In this document: in pieces, positions 1 to 6,450 of the stretch
How positions within the stretch are numbered: position 1 is the first letter of the stretch
Layout of the letters: each line of letters opens with the position of its first letter
Assembly: GCA_937958295.1 (NCBI GenBank)
Contig: CALFEY010000263.1
Location: forward strand, 1-7,534
Direction of reading: 5' to 3'
DNA: 7,534 bases
Origin: an uncultured Pseudomonadota bacterium
GTDB lineage: Bacteria; Pseudomonadota; Gammaproteobacteria; Burkholderiales; Casimicrobiaceae
Notes under the pieces: model-generated
Seen by the model: the letters and a program-made list of their open reading frames with translations, nothing else
What the model was told of the DNA's origin: nothing
Databases searched by the model: none
Program-made: the position numbers and the translations under genes

Positions 1-1272
1 GTTGAGCGACCGCTGGCCGAACCAGTCCGCGGCCACGAGCAGGGGCCCGGTGGCGCCGAGCCACGCCGCGCCGTAGGCGAGGCCCCGCGGGCCACCTGCG
101 CTGCGCGGTGTGGCGCGCGCGTCCGTGTCCACCAGCCAGAGCTCGCGATGGGACTGTGTGCCGCGAAAGAAGGCGATGCGCGTGCCGTCGGGCGAGAAGC
201 GGGGAAACAGATCGTCTCCCGCGTCCGGCGCCGGGGTCGTGAGGACGCGCTCGTCGCCGCTTGCCAGATGGCGCAGCACGAGTCCCGCGGGGAGATCGGC
301 GCGTCCCTTGGCGACATAGACGAGCCACTGGCCGTCGGGGGCGAGATCGAAGCGAGCGCGCGGCTCGCGGCTGCAGTCGACGAGGCGCTCCCGCGCGCGG
401 GTGGCAAGGTCGTGCGCCACGATCTCGCACTGCCCCACGGCCGCGCTGCGATAGAAGGCGATGCGGCGACCGTCGGGAAAGAACACGGGCGTCAGGTTGA
501 TCTCGCCGGGGTCGCCGATCGTCGTGCGACCGTTGCCGCGCACGTCGCGCACCACGATCTGCGAACTCGACTCGCGCCAGGCGGCGAAGGCCACCTGGGT
601 GCCGTCGGGAGAGAAGCGCGGCCCCACCTCGAGCTCGGGACCCGAGGAAAAAGGCTCGGCGTGCGCGAGCTGCGCGAGGAGGCGGGCGGCCACGTCGCCG
701 TCGGCCGGGCCTTGGTCGCGGGCCGCGTAAAGGCCGGCGCCGAGCGCGGCCAGCACCGCCAGCATCGCCATGAGCGCGGGAATGCGCCATCGGAGCGCGC
801 GGCCCGTCGGGGCAGGACCGGGGGGCAACGGGGAGGGGTGCCCGGACGTCGCCGGGTCGGTTGGCACGGACTGCGGCGGCTCGGACTGAGTCGACCCAGG
901 AAGCTGCGGCGGGCCGGGGACCGGCGAGGCGGGCGCGACCGGGGCCAGCAGGCGGTACCCCACCTTGGGCAGCGTCTGGATGAAGCGCGGCTCGCGGGCG
1001 TCGTCGCCGAGGGCCACGCGCAGGTCCGCGATCACGCGCGAAAGCACGTCGTCGTTGACCATGCGCCGCGGCCAGGCGTCGGCGAGGAGGGCTTCGCGGG
1101 AGACGACCTCGCCGGGCGTGGCCGCCAGGCGCAGCAGCACATCCATGAGACGCGGTTTGAGGCGAACGAGCGTTCCGCCCGCCACGATCTCGTTGGAGGC
1201 GGGTCGGACGTCGATCTCGCCGATGCGCAACGGCGGGCGATCGCGCCAGGCGGGCACCTCGGGGCTTCGCAC
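1..1272 (-). CDS. CadC-like membrane-anchored transcriptional regulator with winged helix and PD40 repeats, 3' end outside window
   Basis: The minus strand reads open from the left edge to a TGA at 1377-1375. The first possible start below that stop is GTG at 1272, with AAGG seven bases upstream, so I use it; 424 residues are visible. Residues about 10-108 form an OmpR/PhoB-type winged helix (RLKPRLMDVLLRLA, then DDVLSRVIADLRVALGD and FIQTLPKVGYRL). A Pro/Ser-rich linker (about 110-162) leads to one membrane segment at about 165-184 (PALMAMLAVLAALGAGLYAA). Beyond it lie at least four PD40/WD40-like repeats whose PDG motifs fall at about 222, 266, 312 and 361 (for example RFSPDGTRIAFFRG), the start of a TolB-like periplasmic propeller. 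In this family the cytoplasmic winged helix binds DNA while the periplasmic part is thought to sense a signal or partner. The signal and the target genes are unknown. The divergent gene at 1398 is the obvious candidate target. The C-terminus is cut by the window edge. Confidence 0.9.
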   Translation of the reverse strand, partial: MRSPEVPAWRDRPPLRIGEIDVRPASNEIVAGGTLVRLKPRLMDVLLRLAATPGEVVSREALLADAWPRRMVNDDVLSRVIADLRVALGDDAREPRFIQTLPKVGYRLLAPVAPASPVPGPPQLPGSTQSEPPQSVPTDPATSGHPSPLPPGPAPTGRALRWRIPALMAMLAVLAALGAGLYAARDQGPADGDVAARLLAQLAHAEPFSSGPELEVGPRFSPDGTQVAFAAWRESSSQIVVRDVRGNGRTTIGDPGEINLTPVFFPDGRRIAFYRSAAVGQCEIVAHDLATRARERLVDCSREPRARFDLAPDGQWLVYVAKGRADLPAGLVLRHLASGDERVLTTPAPDAGDDLFPRFSPDGTRIAFFRGTQSHRELWLVDTDARATPRSAGGPRGLAYGAAWLGATGPLLVAADWFGQRSLN

Positions 1273-1397
1273 GGCGGGACCTTGGATTCGAGAAGAAGGA
1301 GGGGAAAGGGAGGAAAAAGGGAGATCGAAATCAGGACTCGCGGGACGACCGGACGCAGTCTTGGCGGGTTGCCGTCAGGCTCTTCATCGGAACCCGC
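1273..1397. promoter_or_regulatory. Divergent intergenic region with a purine-only run
   Basis: These 125 bases separate the minus-strand regulator from the plus-strand propeller gene, so promoters for both must lie here or just inside the genes. Positions 1290-1324 are 35 consecutive purines on the plus strand (pyrimidines on the regulator's sense strand), which is unusual in this GC-rich, mixed sequence. I found no convincing -35/-10 pair on either strand and no clear inverted repeat. CadC-like proteins often regulate a divergently transcribed neighbour, which makes this a likely operator region by context only. Confidence 0.4.
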
Positions 1398-2747
1398 ATG
1401 TCCAGGATCGTCGTTGCCGTCATCGCCTTCCTCGCCGCCGCCGCCGCCTTCGCGCAGGAATGTCCGTACCGGCTGTTCTTCAGTGGCTACTTCTCGACCG
1501 TGCACGTGCTCGACGCCTGCACGGGGGCCTATCTGCGCGAGCTCGACGGCAGCGGCCGCATCCGCGGGGCCCAGGCCGTGCGCCTCGGGCCGGACGGGCT
1601 CGTCTACGTCACGAGCGAGAACGCGCAGCAGATTCTAAGGTACCGCAATGACACGCTCGAATTCGTCGACGTGTTCGCGACCCTCCCCGGCATCGACCCC
1701 ACGGGCTTCGCCTTTGCCCCCAACGGCGACATGTACGTGGCCGGATTCAAAGTGGACCAGGTCCGTCGCCTGTCCGCCACCGGCGTGGCGCTCGATATCC
1801 CGGTGCCCACGGGGGCCGCCGGCCTCGACGGTCCGGACAACGGCATCACCTTCGGGCCCGACGGCAACCTGTATGTACCGGGCTACTACTCGAGCAACAT
1901 CATCCGCCACGATCCGCGCACCGGCGCCACCAGCACGGCGGTCGCCCGGGGCACTGCGGGACTCTTCAATACTCGCGGCCTCTTGCCGGTGCGCGGGCAG
2001 AACGCGCTCTTCGTGACGGGCGAGGGCTCGGGCCAGCTCCTCAAGCTCGACCTCGGCACAGGCGTGCTGAGCGTGCTGGCCTCCGGGCTCACCTCGCCGA
2101 CCGGGCTCGACTACGCGCCGGACGGCGACCTTCTCGTGATCGATGCCGACTCCATCGCGCGGCACGACCCCGTCACGGGTGCGCGCAAGGGTGTGTTCGC
2201 GGCACCGGACCCGGTCCGGCTTGCGGGCGGCACCTACCTCGCCGTGGTGGCCAAGCCGGTGCCGCCGCGCGCCACCGTCGTGGAGTACTACCACGCCGGC
2301 CTCGATCACTACTTCGTGAGCGCGCTGCCCACCGACATTGCCGCGCTCGACTCGGGCACCCTCAAGGGCTGGGCGCGCACCGGACTCACCTTCGGCGCCT
2401 ATCTCGAGCCCGCCGCCGGCGCGAGCCCGGTGTGCCGCTTCTATCTGCCGCCCGCCAACGGCGACTCGCACTTCTACTCGGCGTCGCCGGCCGAGTGCGC
2501 GGAGGTGGCAGCCAAGTTTCCCTCATTCGTGTTCGAGTCGGGGGAGGTGATGCATGTCGCGCTGCCCGACCTCGTCACGGGCGACTGTCCGGCCGGCACC
2601 GTCAAGGTGTACCGGCTGTGGAACAATCGAGCCGACTCCAATCATCGCTACACCGCGGACCCGGCAGTGAAGGCGGCCATGCTCGCCCGCGGCTATGTCG
2701 CGGAGGGCTACGGCGACGACGCCACCATCATGTGCGCGCCGGCGTAG
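1398..2747 (+). CDS. Exported NHL/SMP-30-like beta-propeller protein with C-terminal DUF5648-type module
   Basis: This 449-residue protein starts with a signal peptide: a hydrophobic stretch at residues 4-18 with likely cleavage after AFA at 19. The cysteine at 22 is not in a lipobox, so a soluble exported protein is expected. Residues about 25-285 hold propeller blades with recurring GPDG/APNG-type turns followed by LYV strands (at about 64, 107, 153, 200 and 240, for example GPDGNLYVPGYYSSNIIRH). Residues about 293-447 form three related units (YYHAGLDHYFVSA; RFYLPPANGDSHFYSA; YRLWNNRADSNHRYTA), the pattern of DUF5648, a module found at the C-terminus of diverse secreted proteins and presumed to bind a ligand or surface. 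Six cysteines (22, 41, 346, 367, 397, 446) would allow disulfides in the periplasm. No catalytic residues are evident; a binding or lactonase-like role is possible but unsupported. A weak GGA precedes the ATG by six bases. The gene diverges from the CadC-like regulator. Confidence 0.9.
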   Translation: MSRIVVAVIAFLAAAAAFAQECPYRLFFSGYFSTVHVLDACTGAYLRELDGSGRIRGAQAVRLGPDGLVYVTSENAQQILRYRNDTLEFVDVFATLPGIDPTGFAFAPNGDMYVAGFKVDQVRRLSATGVALDIPVPTGAAGLDGPDNGITFGPDGNLYVPGYYSSNIIRHDPRTGATSTAVARGTAGLFNTRGLLPVRGQNALFVTGEGSGQLLKLDLGTGVLSVLASGLTSPTGLDYAPDGDLLVIDADSIARHDPVTGARKGVFAAPDPVRLAGGTYLAVVAKPVPPRATVVEYYHAGLDHYFVSALPTDIAALDSGTLKGWARTGLTFGAYLEPAAGASPVCRFYLPPANGDSHFYSASPAECAEVAAKFPSFVFESGEVMHVALPDLVTGDCPAGTVKVYRLWNNRADSNHRYTADPAVKAAMLARGYVAEGYGDDATIMCAPA

Positions 2748-2752
2748 CGCGC

Positions 2753-2786
2753 GGTCCCCGCACGCGCCGCAGGGACCCGCGTGCGG
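2753..2786 (+). terminator. Two overlapping, mutually exclusive hairpins after the propeller gene
   Basis: Stem A pairs GGTCCC (2753-2758) with GGGACC (2772-2777). Stem B pairs CCGCACGCG (2758-2766) with CGCGTGCGG (2778-2786), nine perfect base pairs around an 11-nt loop. The arms interleave (A-left, B-left, A-right, B-right) with no linker between stems, so only one can form at a time. It lies six bases after the propeller gene's stop codon. It has no T-run, so it is not a canonical intrinsic terminator. It may be a transcript-end structure, an attenuator-like switch, or a chance product of high GC. Confidence 0.4.
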
Positions 2787-2817
2787 TCGCTATACTGCGG
2801 CACGCCGCATGTGCGGC
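2758..2817. repeat. Cluster of CCGCA/TGCGG inverted and direct repeats
   Basis: CCGCA occurs at 2758-2762, 2767-2771 and 2805-2809. Its reverse complement TGCGG occurs at 2782-2786, 2796-2800 and 2812-2816. The last part reads TGCGGC-ac-GCCGCA-tg-TGCGGC (2796-2817), so the central arm could pair with either flank. The cluster surrounds the TATACT box at 2791, where an operator would be expected. The function as a protein-binding array or RNA switch is inferred. Confidence 0.4.
2791..2796 (+). promoter_or_regulatory. Candidate -10 box TATACT for the enolase-superfamily gene
   Basis: TATACT matches the sigma-70 -10 consensus at five of six positions and is a rare AT-rich island here. No recognisable -35 lies 16-18 bases upstream, so the promoter may be weak or activator-dependent. 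Transcription would start near 2803, which would exclude the GTG at 2781 as the start codon and favour GTG 2811 or 2841. Confidence 0.4.
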
Positions 2818-2840
2818 GATCCTCCGTCCGCCGCCGCGCC

Positions 2841-4013
2841 GTGTCCGCCCCCGCCGTCGCCCGTATCGAATCCTTCGTCGTCACGCTACCGCGCGACACG
2901 CCCTACCTCGGGCCCCTGGGGCCGGGCGAGACCGTCAATGCGCGCGGGTATCTCGTGCGCCGCGGCAACCGCACGATCTATCCCACGGTGGACCGCAGCG
3001 TGGTGGTCAAGGTCACCGCCACGGACGGCAGCACGGGCTGGGGCGAGACCTACGGCATCGTGGCGCCACGCGTGGTACAGGAGATCCTCCACGACATCTT
3101 CGTGCCGTTCGTGGAAGGCCGGTCCATCGACGATCCCCCGGCGCTGTACCAGGAGCTGTACGACCTCATGCGCGTGCGCGGCGGCTCGGCGGGCTTCTAC
3201 GGCGATGCGCTTGCCGCGCTCGACATCGCGATGTGGGACCTGAAGGCCAAGGCGCTGCGCGTCCCGCTCGTGGAGGTGCTGGGCGGAGCGCGTCAGGCCA
3301 GCGTTCCGGCGTACGTGTCGGGGCTGCCCAAGGCCACCCTCGAGGAGCGCGTGGCGCTGGCCATCGAGTGGCGCGAGCGGGGATTCCGTGGCGTCAAGTA
3401 CGCCGGCGTGGTATCGCACGAAGGCGTGGCCTTGGAGATGCACGCCCTGCGGGCGGGACTCGGCCCTGCCTCCGACCTCATGGTGGACTTGCACTGGCGC
3501 TACGACGCCGAGGCCGCCCTTGCGCTCGCCCGCGATCTCGCGCGCGCGACGCCGTACTTCATCGAAGCGCCCTGCGCCCCGGAGGACATCGCGGGGCTCG
3601 CACGGGTCGCGCGCGAGGCCCGCGTGCCCGTGGCGGCCGGCGAGGAGTGGCATAACGCCTACGAGGCCGAGCAGCGCCTGGTCGACGCGCCGCTCGCCTA
3701 CGTGCAGCCGGAGATGGCGCACACCGGCGTGTCGCAGTTCATGGCGATCGCCGCGATGGCCCAGGCGCGCGGCGCCGCGGTGATTCCGCATGCCACCATC
3801 GGCGTGGGCATCTTCATGGCGGCGAGCCTGCACGCGTCGGCCGCGCTGTCGCATTGTCCCTATCACGAGTACCAGCACTCGGTATTCGATCGCAACCTAG
3901 TCTTTGTCGATACGCAGATGCGCTGCACGGCCGGCCGTTACTCGCTGCCGACGGGGCCGGGACTGGGCGTGGTGCCCAAGGACACGCTCTGGAAGCACGC
4001 TGCCGGCGCCTGA
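2841..4013 (+). CDS. Enolase-superfamily (mandelate racemase/muconate lactonizing type) enzyme, probable acid-sugar dehydratase
   Basis: This is a soluble enzyme expected to remove the proton next to a carboxylate using a bound Mg2+. From GTG 2841 it is 390 residues, usual for the family. The start is uncertain: in-frame GTG 2811 and GTG 2781 also exist. GTG 2781 has AGGGA upstream but sits inside hairpin B and above the TATACT box; family homology begins at about VARIESFVV, so I prefer 2841. In 390-residue numbering the metal ligands are D216 (VDLHWR), E242 (FIEAP) and E268 (AAGEEW). The KxK site reads K186-Y-A, H218 follows the first ligand as in galactonate and mannonate dehydratases, the usual Asp of the Asp-His dyad appears as E291 (QPEMAHTG), the catalytic His is H317 (IPHATIGVG) and a Glu is at E343. 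The N-terminal capping domain spans about 8-120 and the barrel about 130-360. The substrate is not determined. It lies upstream of a two-component operon, with 97 bases between. Confidence 0.87.
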   Translation: MSAPAVARIESFVVTLPRDTPYLGPLGPGETVNARGYLVRRGNRTIYPTVDRSVVVKVTATDGSTGWGETYGIVAPRVVQEILHDIFVPFVEGRSIDDPPALYQELYDLMRVRGGSAGFYGDALAALDIAMWDLKAKALRVPLVEVLGGARQASVPAYVSGLPKATLEERVALAIEWRERGFRGVKYAGVVSHEGVALEMHALRAGLGPASDLMVDLHWRYDAEAALALARDLARATPYFIEAPCAPEDIAGLARVAREARVPVAAGEEWHNAYEAEQRLVDAPLAYVQPEMAHTGVSQFMAIAAMAQARGAAVIPHATIGVGIFMAASLHASAALSHCPYHEYQHSVFDRNLVFVDTQMRCTAGRYSLPTGPGLGVVPKDTLWKHAAGA

Positions 4014-4062
4014 CGGCTCGCGGGTCCGCCCTCCGGCCCCTGGCGCTTCCGACCTTGGTCCA

Positions 4063-4091
4063 TGGTCGCGGTGGCGCCCTGTTGCTACGCT
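4063..4091 (+). promoter_or_regulatory. Weak candidate promoter for the two-component operon
   Basis: TGGTCG (4063-4068), a 17-base spacer and TACGCT (4086-4091) with a TGC extension directly before the -10 could form a weak extended -10 promoter. Each hexamer matches consensus at only three of six positions. The rest of the gap from 4014 to 4110 shows no clear terminator or operator. Confidence 0.2.
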
Positions 4092-4110
4092 TCGGCCAGG
4101 ATGACGACGC

Positions 4111-5514
4111 ATGCGCTGGTTCAATCGCCTCACCCTTTCGCGGCAGTTCTTAGTCGCGAGTTTCCCCATTCTGCTCGCGGGCACGCTGGCCATCGGGCTA
4201 TGGGTGGAGCGCGAGATCCAGGGCGGCGTGGTCACGCGGCTGTCGGAGGTGCAAAGCCTGTACGTCGACAGCCTGGTCGCCCCGCATCTTGCGGGCCTGT
4301 TCGGGCGCGACACGCTCGATGCCGCGCAGAAGTCACGCCTCGATGCGCTGTTCGCCAATACGTCGCTCGGCCGCAAGATCGTGGCCTTCATCATCTGGAG
4401 CCCGCAGGGACGGATCCTCTACAGCAACGAGGCCGAGCTCATCGGGCGCGAGGTGCCGGTGGGGCGCGGTTTGCGTACGGCGCTCGACGGCGGGATTTAC
4501 GCGAAGGTGATCGACCGGCGCGCTCAGGGCCATTCCTATGCCACGGGCGATTGGCCGGATCGCCTCATCGAGACCTACGCGCCGATCCATGCGGGTACCC
4601 TCGGCGAGATCGTGGGCGCGGCGGAGTTCTACCAGACCACGGCGGAGCTCGACGAGGCGATGCGCGAGGCGCGGCTGCGCACGTGGCTCGTGGTCATCGC
4701 CACGTCGCTCGTGATGTACCTTCTGCTGTTCGGGCTCGTGCGGCGCGGCAGCCGGACGATCGTGGCGCAGCGCGAGGAGCTCACCTCGCGCGTGGACGAG
4801 TTGTCGGGGCTGGCGCAGGCGAATGCGGGGCTCGCGGCCAAGGTCAAGCGCGCGGCGGCGCGCACCGCGGCGTTGAACGAGGGCCTGCTGCGGCGCGTGG
4901 CGGCGGATCTGCACGACGGCCCGGCGCAGGACCTGGGCTTCGCCCAGATGCGTCTCGAGGCGATGGGCAAGCCGCTGTCCCCGGAGGCGACCTCCACTGC
5001 CGTGGCGCGGACCGACATCGAGGCGGTGCGCGCGGCGCTCGACCTCGCGATGAAGGACCTGCGCGCGATCTGCGCGGGCCTGCAGTTGCCGGACCTGGAG
5101 CGCCTGTCCGTGCGCGAGGTGGCCGAGCGGGTGGTGCGCGACTACGAGCGCAAGACGCGCGCCGAGGTCGCGCTCGAGTTCACCGGCGATGCCGGCGAAG
5201 TGGCGCTGCCGATCCGCATCACCGTCTTCCGTGTGCTCCAAGAGATGCTCGCGAATGGCTTTCGCCACGCCGGCGCGGCGGGTCAGCGCGTCGCGGTCCA
5301 TGTCTCGCCGACCGAGGTGCGCCTCGACGTGACGGACCGCGGGCCGGGCTTCGACGCGGTTTCGATCGTGGCCCGGGCACAGGGAGGCCTGCCCGGGATT
5401 CGGGAGCGCGTGCGCTCGCTCGGCGGGACGTTCGAGATCGATTCGGCGCCAGGGTCGGGCACCCGCTTGCGCGTGGTGCTGCCCGCGCAGGTGGCGGAGG
5501 CCGGCGATGACTGA
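4111..5514 (+). CDS. NarX-type sensor histidine kinase with periplasmic sensor domain
   Basis: This 467-residue inner-membrane kinase autophosphorylates on a histidine and passes the phosphate to the regulator encoded next. Membrane segments lie at about 13-31 and 191-210, enclosing a periplasmic sensor of about 155 residues that looks Cache/PAS-like (AFIIWSPQGRILYSNEAELIG at about 92-112). A coiled linker (about 215-257) leads to the HisKA_3 dimerisation region. There AADLHDGPAQDL gives phospho-acceptor H268 and the D269-xxx-Q273 pattern linked to phosphatase activity in NarX/DesK-type kinases. The ATPase part is intact: N-box EMLANGFRHA (378-387, N382), G1 box DRGPGFD (409-415) and G2 GGLPGIRERV (425-434). 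The ligand sensed is unknown. The ATG at 4111 has only CAGG ten bases upstream; ATG 4101 is out of frame. The end overlaps the regulator gene by eight bases. Confidence 0.95.
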   Translation: MRWFNRLTLSRQFLVASFPILLAGTLAIGLWVEREIQGGVVTRLSEVQSLYVDSLVAPHLAGLFGRDTLDAAQKSRLDALFANTSLGRKIVAFIIWSPQGRILYSNEAELIGREVPVGRGLRTALDGGIYAKVIDRRAQGHSYATGDWPDRLIETYAPIHAGTLGEIVGAAEFYQTTAELDEAMREARLRTWLVVIATSLVMYLLLFGLVRRGSRTIVAQREELTSRVDELSGLAQANAGLAAKVKRAAARTAALNEGLLRRVAADLHDGPAQDLGFAQMRLEAMGKPLSPEATSTAVARTDIEAVRAALDLAMKDLRAICAGLQLPDLERLSVREVAERVVRDYERKTRAEVALEFTGDAGEVALPIRITVFRVLQEMLANGFRHAGAAGQRVAVHVSPTEVRLDVTDRGPGFDAVSIVARAQGGLPGIRERVRSLGGTFEIDSAPGSGTRLRVVLPAQVAEAGDD

Positions 5515-6151
5515 GCCCATCGGCGTCCTTGTCGTTGACGATCATCCGCTGTTTCGCAACGGGGTCGTGAACGCGCTGCGCTCCGAGCCCGGCATCGCCG
5601 TGGTGGGCGAGGCCGCGTCCGGTCAGGAGGCGGTGGCACTGGCCCGCGAGCGCCTGCCCGACGTCGTGCTGCTCGATGTCAGCATGCCCGGCTGGGACGG
5701 GCTCTTTACTGCCGAGCGCATTGCCACGGCCTGTCCTGCCTCCGCCATCGTGATGCTCACGGCGTCGGAGGATCCGGACAAGCTTCTCGGCGCATTCAAG
5801 GCGGGCGCGCGAGGCTACGTGCTGAAGGGCGTGGCCGTGCAGGAGCTCGTGCGGGTGATTCGCGGGGCGGTGGCCGGCGAGGTGTACGTGTCGCCCGGCC
5901 TCGCGGCCGAGATGCTGGTCACGCTCACCCGCGGCCCGGCGCCCGATCCGTTACAGGAGCTCACCGAGCGCGAGCGCGAGATCCTCGCGCTTATCGGCAA
6001 GGGGCTCACCAATCGCCTCATCGGCGAGCGCCTGGGCCTCACGGAGAAGACCATTAAGCATTACGTGACCAACATCCTCCAAAAGCTGCAAGTGCGCAGC
6101 CGTGTGGAGGCGGCGCTGTTCGCGTCGCGTCACCTCAAGGCGGCCTCATGA
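5507..6151 (+). CDS. NarL/LuxR-type response regulator
   Basis: This 214-residue cytoplasmic transcription factor has a receiver domain at residues 5-122 and a LuxR-type helix-turn-helix at about 150-208. The receiver is complete: acidic pair D11/D12, phospho-acceptor D57 (VVLLDVSMPG), T85 and K107 (YVLKG). The DNA-binding part reads ELTEREREILALIGKGLTNR followed by LTEKTIKHYVTNILQKLQV, typical of the NarL/FixJ subgroup. Phosphorylation by the kinase just upstream should promote dimerisation and DNA binding; the target promoters cannot be read from the window, though the flanking enolase-like and AEC genes are candidates. Its ATG overlaps the kinase stop by eight bases and has a strong GGAGG (5496-5500) six bases upstream, consistent with coupled translation. 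No key residue is missing. Confidence 0.96.
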   Translation: MTEPIGVLVVDDHPLFRNGVVNALRSEPGIAVVGEAASGQEAVALARERLPDVVLLDVSMPGWDGLFTAERIATACPASAIVMLTASEDPDKLLGAFKAGARGYVLKGVAVQELVRVIRGAVAGEVYVSPGLAAEMLVTLTRGPAPDPLQELTEREREILALIGKGLTNRLIGERLGLTEKTIKHYVTNILQKLQVRSRVEAALFASRHLKAAS

Positions 6152-6411
6152 GCGAGTTCACGCCCTTGTCCGGGGTCACGCCCGCGTTGCGGGCACAGCT
6201 TGGCGTGCCGCGGGAGGCGCGATCCGAGGAAGCGGAGCTGTACCTGCGTTACGTGCGTGCCCTCGCGCTCCTCTCCGAGTGCGCGCCCTACGTCGATGAG
6301 CCCGACTACGCCGAGCTCATCGAGGCGCTGCTGCGCGACGCGCAGGAGCGCTACCCGCTCGAAGTCCGCCGCAACGGCGAGCGCTGGGAGATCGCCCCGC
6401 GCGGCGTGTAG
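6148..6411 (+). CDS. Small acidic protein of unknown function, coupled to the response regulator
   Basis: This 87-residue protein starts at an ATGA overlap with the regulator's stop, with CAAGG seven bases upstream of the ATG, so it is very likely translated as the third gene of the operon. I do not recognise a family. It has about 16 acidic residues, about 11 arginines, no lysine and one cysteine (C45). Residues about 22-45 and 53-68 look helical (REARSEEAELYLRYVRALAL; YAELIEALLRDAQERY). The tail (LEVRRNGERWEIAPRG) could be a short beta-hairpin. There is no signal peptide or membrane segment, so it should be cytoplasmic. Context suggests a modulator of the kinase-regulator pair or a co-expressed accessory protein, but that is inference only. 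Confidence 0.78.
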   Translation: MSEFTPLSGVTPALRAQLGVPREARSEEAELYLRYVRALALLSECAPYVDEPDYAELIEALLRDAQERYPLEVRRNGERWEIAPRGV

Positions 6412-6438
6412 GCCCGGCGGCCCGGCGGCGCGGGGTGC

Positions 6439-6444
6439 GACAAT
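6439..6444 (+). promoter_or_regulatory. Candidate -10 box GACAAT for the AEC permease gene
   Basis: GACAAT matches the -10 consensus at four of six positions and ends six bases before the GTG start at 6451. Transcription would then begin at or very near the start codon, giving a leaderless message. No -35 is visible in the GC-rich sequence upstream, and no ribosome binding site lies in the usual position. Confidence 0.3.
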
Positions 6445-6450
6445 GCGCCC

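Noticed and set aside
148..1638. A 496-codon plus-strand open frame over the left part of the window
   Set aside because: It is antisense to the CadC-like gene, whose winged helix, membrane segment and PD40 repeats are clear on the minus strand. Its low-complexity Arg/Gly-rich product is typical of a shadow frame in high-GC DNA.
2753..2786. H-type RNA pseudoknot formed by stems A and B together
   Set aside because: The arms have the right order, but there is no linker between them and they share base 2758, so both stems cannot form at once. Mutually exclusive hairpins fit better.
2781..2840. GTG 2781 as the start of the enolase-superfamily gene
   Set aside because: AGGGA lies upstream, but the codon sits inside a 9-bp hairpin and above the likely -10 box. 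The extra Arg-rich residues have no counterpart at the usual family N-terminus. Not fully excluded.
2432..3655. A 407-codon plus-strand frame spanning the end of the propeller gene and the enolase-superfamily gene
   Set aside because: Arg/Ala/Pro-rich shadow of two recognised genes; it crosses their boundary and shows no domain.
4062..5510. A 482-codon plus-strand frame, including the ATG at 4101
   Set aside because: It lies in another frame over the histidine kinase, whose H, N, G1 and G2 boxes are intact. Its product has no motif.
4333..5520. A 395-codon minus-strand frame antisense to the kinase
   Set aside because: His/Arg-rich antisense shadow with no family resemblance and no supporting promoter or ribosome binding site.
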